A stretch of 22,209 nt of DNA from Mageeibacillus sp. UBA3781 (GTDB lineage Bacteria > Bacillota > Clostridia > Saccharofermentanales > Saccharofermentanaceae). Location of the stretch: contig DFFH01000009.1 of assembly GCA_002368805.1 (NCBI GenBank), forward strand, positions 1 through 22,209, in the 5' to 3' direction. Below are positions 1-5,230 of the stretch, piece after piece. Position numbers and translations under genes: made by a program. Position 1 is the stretch's first letter. Every line of letters begins with the position of its first letter. The notes under the pieces were generated by a model. The model worked only from the letters and a program-made list of their open reading frames with translations, was not told the origin of the DNA and did no database searches.

Positions 1-410
1 CTGTCGCCAAGTTCAAACGCAGACTAAAAGCCTTGACGCAAAGAAAGAATTCAATGAGATTAGGATTGAGAATTGAGAAGATTAATCAAGTAACGAGAGG
101 CTGGATAAACTACTTTGCGTTAGGAAATATGAAGTCGGCGATATCTGACATTGACGCACATTTAAGAACAAGAATAAGAACCATTATCTGGAAACAATGG
201 AAGGTGCCGAGCAAGAGACAATGGGGACTTCAAAAACTCGGAGTTTCCAAAGACTTAGCAAGACTGACATCGTATTGTGGAGACAGATACCAATGGGTCG
301 TGACCAAGACTTGTGTAATACGAGCAATCTCAAAAGAGGTGCTTGGCAGGGCAGGTCTTATCAGTTGCCTTGATTACTACAATGAGCGTCACGCTTTGAA
401 GTTAAGTTGA
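1..410 (+). CDS. ltrA: Group II intron reverse transcriptase/maturase, C-terminal fragment
   Basis: This is the C-terminal end of a group II intron-encoded protein, which splices the intron RNA and reverse-transcribes it for mobility. The frame is open from the window edge (first full codon at 3), so the start and the reverse-transcriptase core lie outside; the TTG at 33 is internal. Visible is the maturase (domain X) signature: VAKFKRRLKALTQR, then INQVTRGWINYF, then RTIIWKQWK, and a GLISCLDYYNERH tail shared by many bacterial intron proteins. The protein ends soon after the maturase domain, and no HNH/zinc endonuclease domain is seen, so it is probably an endonuclease-lacking type. The stop codon ends directly against intron domain V, as expected for an ORF carried in domain IV. 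The frame shows no internal stop within the window, but whether the element is intact cannot be judged. Confidence 0.93.
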   Translation, partial: VAKFKRRLKALTQRKNSMRLGLRIEKINQVTRGWINYFALGNMKSAISDIDAHLRTRIRTIIWKQWKVPSKRQWGLQKLGVSKDLARLTSYCGDRYQWVVTKTCVIRAISKEVLGRAGLISCLDYYNERHALKLS

Positions 411-442
411 ACCGCCGTATGCCGAACGGCACGTACGGTGGT
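411..442 (+). ncRNA. Group II intron domain V
   Basis: The hairpin has a basal helix ACCGCCGTA (411-419) against TACGGTGGT (434-442) with one G-U pair, a distal helix TGCC (420-423) against GGCA (428-431), a GAAC loop and a two-base CG bulge (432-433). This is the catalytic heart of group II introns. By alignment with the canonical fold, the catalytic triad is CGC at 413-415 rather than AGC. CGC is known from group IIC introns such as that of Oceanobacillus iheyensis, so a IIC-like class is possible. The loop GAAC does not fit GNRA. Confidence 0.9.
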
Positions 443-447
443 GTGAG

Positions 448-474
448 AGGGGGATTAAATTCCCCCTACTCGAT
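448..474 (+). ncRNA. Group II intron domain VI and 3' splice end
   Basis: The stem AGGGGG (448-453) pairs with CCCCCT (462-467), followed by ACTCGAT. The likely branch-point adenosine is A468, about seven bases before the inferred intron end at 474. The stem lies six bases after domain V, the usual spacing. The exact end (474 or 475) is inferred from the AY rule. Confidence 0.8.
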
Positions 475-488
475 TGCAAGAATAATAC

Positions 489-1229
489 TTAGGTGATGTA
501 GCCGCCGTTTACACCGAGTACCTGCCCGGTGATAAAAGAAGATGTGTCTTCAGCAAGGTAAAAGATGGCATCGGCGACTTCTTCCGGAGTGCCGATACGG
601 CAAAGCGGGGTCTCATCACAGAGAGCTTCCCGGGTCTCATCGTCCAGTACAGCGTTCATCTCAGTATCGATGACACCGGGAGCAACACAGTTCACACGGA
701 TATTAGACGGACCGACTTCCTGGGCCAGTGCTTTTGTAAAACCGATAATGGCGGCCTTCGATGTGGAGTAGCAGACTTCACAGGATGCGCCGCAGACGCC
801 CCACATAGAGGATACAGTTACGATACTGCCGCTGTGACGGGAGATCATGGACGGAAGGACGGTATGAGTGAGATTATAAAGACCGCCTATATTCGTATCC
901 ATGATGCGGTTCCACTCGGCTGGAGCCGTATTCGTGAATAATTCGATCTTTGATACTCCGGCGTTACTTATCAGGACATCGACCGGACCGAAAGTATCTA
1001 CGGCTTCTTTTACCGCGGATTCAACAGCATCGAGATCCCGAACATCAACTTTGTAAGCGAGTACGTCATATGTGATCTCATGGATCTTTTGCCTTGTATA
1101 TTCGGCAGAATCGTCATCGGAACGGTAAAAGAAGGTCACCTTATATCCGGCCTTGGCAAAGCGGTAAGCGGTTGCCGCACCGATTCCTCTGGAACCACCT
1201 GTTATCAGACAGTGTTTCCGTTCGCTCAT
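489..1229 (-). CDS. fabG: Short-chain dehydrogenase/reductase, 3-oxoacyl-ACP reductase-like
   Basis: This is a 246-aa NAD(P)-dependent short-chain dehydrogenase, closest in look to FabG, which reduces 3-oxoacyl-ACP in fatty-acid synthesis. Seen are the Rossmann motif TGGSRGIG (residues 10-17), the NAG motif (ISNAGVS), the catalytic Ser in VTVSSMWG, the YSTSK active site (Tyr-x-x-x-Lys), the APGVID segment and a C-terminal ITGQVLGVNGG. The start at 1229 is preceded at 7 bases by AAAGGGGG. A longer frame to 1325 would begin upstream of the promoter found at 1259-1287 and is rejected. The gene stands alone, not in a fatty-acid cluster, so the substrate is uncertain; many SDRs with this fold act on sugars or steroids. 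No terminator follows it, since the intron lies directly downstream. Confidence 0.9.
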   Translation of the reverse strand: MSERKHCLITGGSRGIGAATAYRFAKAGYKVTFFYRSDDDSAEYTRQKIHEITYDVLAYKVDVRDLDAVESAVKEAVDTFGPVDVLISNAGVSKIELFTNTAPAEWNRIMDTNIGGLYNLTHTVLPSMISRHSGSIVTVSSMWGVCGASCEVCYSTSKAAIIGFTKALAQEVGPSNIRVNCVAPGVIDTEMNAVLDDETREALCDETPLCRIGTPEEVADAIFYLAEDTSSFITGQVLGVNGGYIT

Positions 1230-1236
1230 GAGAACA

Positions 1237-1244
1237 CCCCCTTT
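1237..1244 (-). promoter_or_regulatory. Ribosome binding site deciding the SDR start
   Basis: AAAGGGGG lies 7 bases before the ATG at 1229. The upstream in-frame ATG at 1325 has no such site. Confidence 0.75.
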
Positions 1245-1258
1245 ATTTATCTGTTTTA

Positions 1259-1287
1259 ATCGTATCGAACAAATGGCTGCATGACAA
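1259..1287 (-). promoter_or_regulatory. Sigma-A type promoter of the SDR gene
   Basis: On the minus strand, TTGTCA (1282-1287) and TACGAT (1259-1264) are separated by 17 bp. Transcription would start near 1252, giving a leader of about 22 bases before the ATG at 1229. Confidence 0.7.
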
Positions 1288-1305
1288 GAACATTCGGGCA
1301 AAAGG

Positions 1306-1333
1306 TTGCGCATTTTTGAATTCATGGTATCAT
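1306..1333 (+). promoter_or_regulatory. Promoter of the membrane-protein gene
   Basis: TTGCGC (1306-1311) and TATCAT (1328-1333) are separated by 16 bp. The leader of about 25 bases ends in the ribosome site GGAAGGA (1351-1357), 7 bases before the ATG at 1365. It is divergent from, and not overlapping, the SDR promoter. Confidence 0.55.
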
Positions 1334-1364
1334 TTTTTTAGCGCTTTTATGGAAGGATATACAT

Positions 1365-3104
1365 ATGGCAAAGTTTTTAGAAAATGACAATGAGTCGCCG
1401 GAAGTCGATCTTAAGAATCTGACGGTCAAACTTGCCGGAATGGGACTCGATGAAGAAATCGAAGAAGTCATCCCCGGGAAAAAAGATTCGAAGGATTATA
1501 AGACAGCGGATGATGCAGATGATAGCAGCAAAGATTCGGATGAGTCTGATAAGGAAGAACCCGTAGAGGAGAAGTCTTCCGAGGAAGAGATCGAAGAATC
1601 GGAAGAAGTGAGTGAGTTTTATGAAAAGCGTGCAGCAGAACGTGATCTGACGCTCGAAAAGGTTGAAGAACTCGCAGAAGAAATGGAATCTTCCGAAGGA
1701 AAGAAGCAAAAGGGCAGCACCCGGGACAATGCCGATTCGAAATCCGAGAAGAAGCAGACCGAAAAGAATACATCGAAAAAAACGAAGCAGAAAAAGCTTG
1801 ATGGCGTTGCTATTATCGGTATCGTTCTCGCGATAGCAGCACTGATCGGTGGTGGTATCTGGCTGTACCGTGCTTCTAACCAGGAACCGAATCTGAAGAT
1901 CACTTTGAATATGTTCTTCAAGCAATACCGTGGATCTAAGATCTATGAGAGTATTTTCCAAATGGGGTTTGACTGCCCGGAACCGTCGTACCGTGATGAA
2001 GAAGTGATTTCTTCTCTGGCTTCTTCCGGAAGTAGTGCTGAACCGGCTTCCACAACAGCTGTATCGACATCAAAGTACCGTTATTTCGATTTTGTCGTCT
2101 CGGGACGTGTCCGTGAGGGAATTCAGGAGCCTGTCTTTGTTTCCGGGTGTGAATGCAAAGATAACAATTACCTGAAAAATATGCGTTTCTTCGCACCGAT
2201 GAAGGATGAATCCGATCTTCAGGTTTACTATGTAGTTTATTCGGCGTTCCTTCAGGCTTTCTATACGGATGTCAGAAGTGAGGACTGCCTGGAAAAAGTA
2301 AAAAATGCGTACAATCAGTCGATCGCATCCACCGAGACTGCTGTCATGGTAAAAGACGGTGATCTCGCATATTCCGTAACCAAGGCGCAGATCGACGGAT
2401 CGCAGTATTTTGTTATGGATATCGTTCCGGTAAAAGAAGCGGATAAATTCGTATTCGCTACGAAGATGTATCAGGAACCGAACCTGCGTATGACAGAGCG
2501 TTCTTTCCGTGCTCTTTATTATTCGACTCCGCTTTATGCAGATGTTTTGCTGCAGTTTGGTTTCCAGTTCAGAGGAGTTCATTATGCAGGCGAGCCTTAT
2601 CAGGAAACTGCTGCTCAGGCTTCTGCAGATGCTGCTACAGTTACACCGACGCCTGTTCCGACACCGATTCCATCCAGCTCGAATACGAAGTATCGTTTCT
2701 TCGATAATGCGAGCATCGGTTCGATCAGCCAGGATTGGCCGGTCGTTACCGTCAGTATTGTCGGATGTGAGAATAAAGGCGACCATTTTATGCGCTGGGT
2801 CCGTTTCTATGCTCCACTGGAAATGGAGAATGATGCTGAGATCGATGTCTATGCAATCATTTACGGTGCGTTCCTGCAGTCCCTTTATTCCGGCACTGAC
2901 AGCGATACCTGCTTGAAAAAAGTCCAGAACACATTCCTTGACTTCTACAATTCGGAAGATAAGACTCCGAAGATGGTAAAAGATGGACATCTTGCATATT
3001 CTGTAAGAATTGAGGAAATCGACGGACAGAGATCCTTTGTGATGGATGTTGTTCCGGTTGAAGAAGCGGATACATTTAATTTCGCATCTCCTTACAGCAA
3101 CTGA
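1365..3104 (+). CDS. Single-pass membrane protein with tandemly duplicated extracellular domain, unknown function
   Basis: I do not recognise this family. The 579-aa protein has an acidic, low-complexity cytoplasmic part (about 40-110), a Lys-rich stretch (113-145), one membrane helix (about 147-168) and an extracellular region made of two copies of a roughly 200-residue unit (173-369 and 370-579). Each copy begins QEPNL and carries KYR(Y/F)FD, GCE followed by MRFFAP or VRFYAP, (S/G)AFLQ, a DCL or TCL motif, MVKDG(D/H)LAYSV and FVMD(I/V)VPV(K/E)EAD. Cysteines 262/308 and 468/516 occupy equivalent places and could form one disulphide per unit. Each copy has a low-complexity insert before KYR; the second is TPTPVPTPIP. 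The positive-inside rule puts the N-terminus in the cytoplasm. It has its own promoter and terminator, so it is a single-gene unit. A sensory, adhesion or envelope role is possible but cannot be chosen from the sequence. Confidence 0.9.
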   Translation: MAKFLENDNESPEVDLKNLTVKLAGMGLDEEIEEVIPGKKDSKDYKTADDADDSSKDSDESDKEEPVEEKSSEEEIEESEEVSEFYEKRAAERDLTLEKVEELAEEMESSEGKKQKGSTRDNADSKSEKKQTEKNTSKKTKQKKLDGVAIIGIVLAIAALIGGGIWLYRASNQEPNLKITLNMFFKQYRGSKIYESIFQMGFDCPEPSYRDEEVISSLASSGSSAEPASTTAVSTSKYRYFDFVVSGRVREGIQEPVFVSGCECKDNNYLKNMRFFAPMKDESDLQVYYVVYSAFLQAFYTDVRSEDCLEKVKNAYNQSIASTETAVMVKDGDLAYSVTKAQIDGSQYFVMDIVPVKEADKFVFATKMYQEPNLRMTERSFRALYYSTPLYADVLLQFGFQFRGVHYAGEPYQETAAQASADAATVTPTPVPTPIPSSSNTKYRFFDNASIGSISQDWPVVTVSIVGCENKGDHFMRWVRFYAPLEMENDAEIDVYAIIYGAFLQSLYSGTDSDTCLKKVQNTFLDFYNSEDKTPKMVKDGHLAYSVRIEEIDGQRSFVMDVVPVEEADTFNFASPYSN

Positions 3105-3126
3105 TCATACGAAAGAATTAGAAATG

Positions 3127-3161
3127 AAAACTGCCACTGCGAAATGCGGTGGCAGTTTTTT
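3127..3161 (+). terminator. Intrinsic terminator after the membrane-protein gene
   Basis: Stem ACTGCCACTGC (3130-3140) pairs with GCGGTGGCAGT (3146-3156) with one G-T wobble and a 5-base loop, followed by six T (3156-3161). It ends transcription ahead of the oppositely oriented tRNA gene. Confidence 0.9.
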
Positions 3162-3165
3162 GCGT

Positions 3166-3196
3166 AGAAAAAAGGACTGTCGTGTTGACAGTCCTT
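3166..3196 (-). terminator. Intrinsic terminator of the tRNA-Trp gene
   Basis: On the minus strand, AAGGACTGTC pairs with GACAGTCCTT (plus-strand 3172-3181 and 3187-3196) around a 5-base loop, followed by a run of T read from 3173 down to 3167. It begins two bases after the tRNA CCA end. Confidence 0.88.
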
Positions 3197-3197
3197 C

Positions 3198-3272
3198 TGG
3201 CAGGGGAGACACGATTCGAACATGCAACCAGCGGTTTTGGAGACCGCTGCTCTACCATTGAGCCACTCCCCT
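3198..3272 (-). tRNA. trnW: tRNA-Trp (anticodon CCA)
   Basis: The minus strand folds into a full cloverleaf: acceptor AGGGGAG/CTCCCCT, D stem GCTC/GAGC, anticodon stem GCGGT/ACCGC with loop CTCCAAA (anticodon CCA), and T stem GCATG/CGTGT with loop TTCGAAT. Discriminator G is followed by an encoded CCA at 3198-3200. It is a single-gene unit with its own promoter and terminator. Confidence 0.97.
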
Positions 3273-3285
3273 ATGAATATAGGCG

Positions 3286-3306
3286 ATGTTGTTTCATAAA
3301 CAACAT
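3286..3306. repeat. Perfect 9-bp palindrome at the tRNA-Trp transcription start
   Basis: ATGTTGTTT (3286-3294) and AAACAACAT (3298-3306) are exact reverse complements around CAT. It lies just downstream of the tRNA -10 box, so it would be either a DNA operator or a hairpin at the very 5' end of the pre-tRNA leader. Confidence 0.7.
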
Positions 3307-3311
3307 GCATT

Positions 3312-3340
3312 AGTTTACTCAAGTGTTTGCATGATGTCAA
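3312..3340 (-). promoter_or_regulatory. Promoter of tRNA-Trp
   Basis: On the minus strand, TTGACA (3335-3340) and TAAACT (3312-3317) are 17 bp apart. Predicted start is near 3305, about 33 bases before the mature tRNA 5' end. Confidence 0.75.
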
Positions 3341-3355
3341 GTAGAATGTTATGAT
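3327..3355 (+). promoter_or_regulatory. Promoter of the proC operon
   Basis: TTGCAT (3327-3332) and TATGAT (3350-3355) are 17 bp apart. Its -35 box lies inside the spacer of the divergent tRNA promoter, so polymerase could probably not occupy both at once. Confidence 0.65.
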
Positions 3356-3396
3356 TTTATAGAATAGGAATAAAGTGGCAAAAGAGGTGTTTTTAC

Positions 3397-4200
3397 ATGA
3401 TTTTTACGGTTATCGGAACCGGTAATATGGGCAGAGCTCTTGTAGGCGGATTTATTAAAAATGGTATTCTTACACCCAAAGATGTCCGTCTTTGTGATAT
3501 CGATGAGAAAAAGGTGACGGAATTAGCTTCCGAGACCGGCTGTCAGGCCTATACTGACGCTTCCAAAGCGGTTCAGGATGCGGATTATATTCTCCTTGCG
3601 GTAAAGCCGCAGGTCTTTGATCAGACTGTCCGTTCGTTGTCTTCCAATATCAAAAGCGGCGCCGTGGTGATCTCCATTGCTGCTTCTGTAACTCTTGATC
3701 GAATCGAAAATCTTCTGAATGATGGATCTTCTATTGTCCGGGTTATGCCGAATACTCCGGCACTTGTCGGTGCTAGCGTCTGTGCGGTATGCACCCGCAA
3801 TGTTGAAAAAGAAAAGAGTGATTTTGTCGAAAAACTTCTTTCTACATGCGGCATCGTTGTTCCCTGTGATGAGAAGACACTGGATGCGATCGGATGCGTT
3901 TCCGGAACCGGTCCGGCATATGTCATGCTCTTCATCGAAGCTATGGCTGATGCTGCCGTTAAACTCGGCATTCCGAGAAAGACTGCGCTTGATATCGCTG
4001 CTATGACCGTATATGGATCCGGAAAACTCATGGTCGAGACGGGAACACATCCTGCGATCCTTAAAGATCAGGTTTGTTCTCCGGGCGGAACGACGATCGA
4101 AGGTGTCCTTGCACTGGAAAAGGGCGGACTTCGTGCTGCAGTTGAGGATGCTGTTATTGCCGCTGATCTTAAGACGAAAGCTCTTGCTGGAGGAAAATGA
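3397..4200 (+). CDS. proC: Pyrroline-5-carboxylate reductase
   Basis: ProC catalyses the last step of proline synthesis, reduction of 1-pyrroline-5-carboxylate with NAD(P)H. The 267-aa length is normal for the family. The N-terminal Rossmann motif is GTGNMG (residues 7-12), followed by AVKPQ and the VRVMPNTPALVG segment. The C-terminal dimer and active-site part has the family signature GTGPAYVMLFIEAMADAA followed by a P-GGTT stretch (CSPGGTTIEG). The ATG at 3397 has AAGAGGTG upstream. It is the first gene of a tight operon; the next gene starts 3 bases after its stop. The promoter at 3327-3355 overlaps that of the divergent tRNA-Trp gene. Confidence 0.96.
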   Translation: MIFTVIGTGNMGRALVGGFIKNGILTPKDVRLCDIDEKKVTELASETGCQAYTDASKAVQDADYILLAVKPQVFDQTVRSLSSNIKSGAVVISIAASVTLDRIENLLNDGSSIVRVMPNTPALVGASVCAVCTRNVEKEKSDFVEKLLSTCGIVVPCDEKTLDAIGCVSGTGPAYVMLFIEAMADAAVKLGIPRKTALDIAAMTVYGSGKLMVETGTHPAILKDQVCSPGGTTIEGVLALEKGGLRAAVEDAVIAADLKTKALAGGK

Positions 4201-4203
4201 TTC

Positions 4204-4665
4204 GTGGCGGACATGATTGCTGTCGATATTTATACTGATGGCGCCTGCTCCGGTAATCCCGGACCCGGCGGCTGGGGAGCAATACTCATTTGCCGCGGAG
4301 TTGAAAAGGAGATTTCCGGCGGTGAGTCTCTTACTACGAATAACCGTATGGAGCTTATTGCCGCGATCTCTGCATTGAAGTGTCTTAATCGCCCTTGTAA
4401 AGTCAGCCTTTACAGTGACAGTGCGTATCTGATCAATGGATTTACGCAGGGATGGCTTGTGTCTTGGAAACGTAACGGGTGGAAAAACAGTTCGAAACAA
4501 ACCGTAAGTAATATGGATTTGTGGCAGGAACTGGACAGGCTGTCCGGTGTCCATGACATCACATGGATCAAAGTAAAAGGCCACGCTGATAATGAATATA
4601 ACAACCGCTGTGACAAACTGGCGGTCGCACAATCGAAAAAGTATGGGGAGAATGGTAATGGTTAA
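4204..4665 (+). CDS. rnhA: Ribonuclease HI
   Basis: RNase HI cuts the RNA strand of RNA-DNA hybrids, removing primers and R-loops. The 153-aa protein keeps the full active site: D12 in YTDGACSGNPGPGGWG, E50 in NRMEL, D72 in LYSDSAYL and D137 in NNRCDKLA, plus the helper H127 in VKGHAD. I chose the GTG at 4204 because GGAGG at 4189-4193 is 10 bases upstream; the ATG at 4213 would be 19 bases away and would shorten the first strand. The ribosome site lies inside the end of proC, and the gene overlaps the next one by 8 bases, which suggests translational coupling. Confidence 0.95.
   Translation: MADMIAVDIYTDGACSGNPGPGGWGAILICRGVEKEISGGESLTTNNRMELIAAISALKCLNRPCKVSLYSDSAYLINGFTQGWLVSWKRNGWKNSSKQTVSNMDLWQELDRLSGVHDITWIKVKGHADNEYNNRCDKLAVAQSKKYGENGNG
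4645..4650 (+). promoter_or_regulatory. Ribosome binding site deciding the NUDIX start
   Basis: GGGGAG is 7 bases before the ATG at 4658. The nearby ATG at 4652 would be one base away, and the upstream ATG at 4592 lies within rnhA without a site. Confidence 0.6.
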
Positions 4666-5230
4666 GCCAAAGGGGAATATTGCAGCCCTTGATGAGCAGC
4701 TGAATGAGAAGACGGTGGAAAGAAAGATCGCTTTCGAAGGCCGTGTCTTTCAGGTAGAGGTCAAGAAGGTTGAGTTATTTGATGGGTCGATCTCCAATAG
4801 AGAAGTCGTGCTTCATAACGGTGGAGCAACGATCGTTGCTCTTGATGATGACATGAATGTCTATCTTGTCCGCCAGTTCCGGTCTCCATATGAAAAAGTA
4901 CTCCTTGAACTTCCTGCCGGAAAACTTGAAAAGGGGGAAGATCCGCGCGCATGTGCGATCCGGGAACTCAAAGAAGAGACCGGTATGGAAGCTTCTTCTG
5001 TAGTCAGTCTCGGGGAGATGTATGCGACTCCCGGATACTGCTCGGAGATCATTCATCTTTATCTGGCACAGGGTCTTACTCATGGAGAAGGAAACCCGGA
5101 TGATGGTGAATTCCTTCAGACGGTAAAGATGCCATTAGAGCAGGCTGTCAAAATGGTCGAGACAAATGAGATCTCAGATGCCAAGACCATGGTCGCTCTT
5201 CTGAAAACTGCTCGAAGGGTCGGTGTCTGA
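4658..5230 (+). CDS. NUDIX hydrolase, ADP-ribose pyrophosphatase type
   Basis: The 190-aa NUDIX hydrolase is likely to split ADP-ribose into AMP and ribose 5-phosphate (NudF/YqkG-like). The NUDIX box is complete at residues 88-110: G-x5-E-x7-RELKEETGM, with the metal-binding glutamates E103, E106 and E107. Before it stand the typical VYLVRQFRSPYEKVLLELPAG strand and turn (69-88), and after it EMYATPGYCSEIIHLYLA, which are features of the ADP-ribose subgroup rather than MutT. The start at 4658 is set by GGGGAG 7 bases upstream. It overlaps rnhA by 8 bases and touches ftsK (TGATG junction). Substrate is inferred from the subgroup motifs; other nucleoside diphosphate sugars remain possible. Confidence 0.9.
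   Translation: MVKPKGNIAALDEQLNEKTVERKIAFEGRVFQVEVKKVELFDGSISNREVVLHNGGATIVALDDDMNVYLVRQFRSPYEKVLLELPAGKLEKGEDPRACAIRELKEETGMEASSVVSLGEMYATPGYCSEIIHLYLAQGLTHGEGNPDDGEFLQTVKMPLEQAVKMVETNEISDAKTMVALLKTARRVGV

Larger units (their letters stand above)
1..474 (+). mobile_element. Group II intron, 3' portion
   Basis: The maturase fragment is followed by a domain V hairpin and a domain VI stem, so the window starts inside a group II intron. The inferred 3' splice site is after CGAT at 474, because group II introns usually end in AY. The 5' part and 5' exon are outside the window. The intron is transcribed rightwards and ends about 14 bp short of the stop codon of the minus-strand dehydrogenase gene, so it sits in the tail-to-tail space and not in the gene. 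Confidence 0.9.

Noticed and set aside
33..410. Independent small gene starting at the TTG at 33
   Set aside because: The frame is open to the window edge and the residues before 33 continue the maturase motif, so it is an internal position.
1266..1280. SOS box between the SDR and the membrane-protein gene
   Set aside because: Only the CGAAC half is present; the second half reads GGCTG instead of GTTYC.
3523..4632. Long minus-strand open frame opposite proC and rnhA (369 codons)
   Set aside because: It mirrors two well-conserved genes, has an implausible composition rich in Arg, Ser, Ile and His, and no sign of a domain. It follows from sense codon use with few TTA, CTA and TCA codons.
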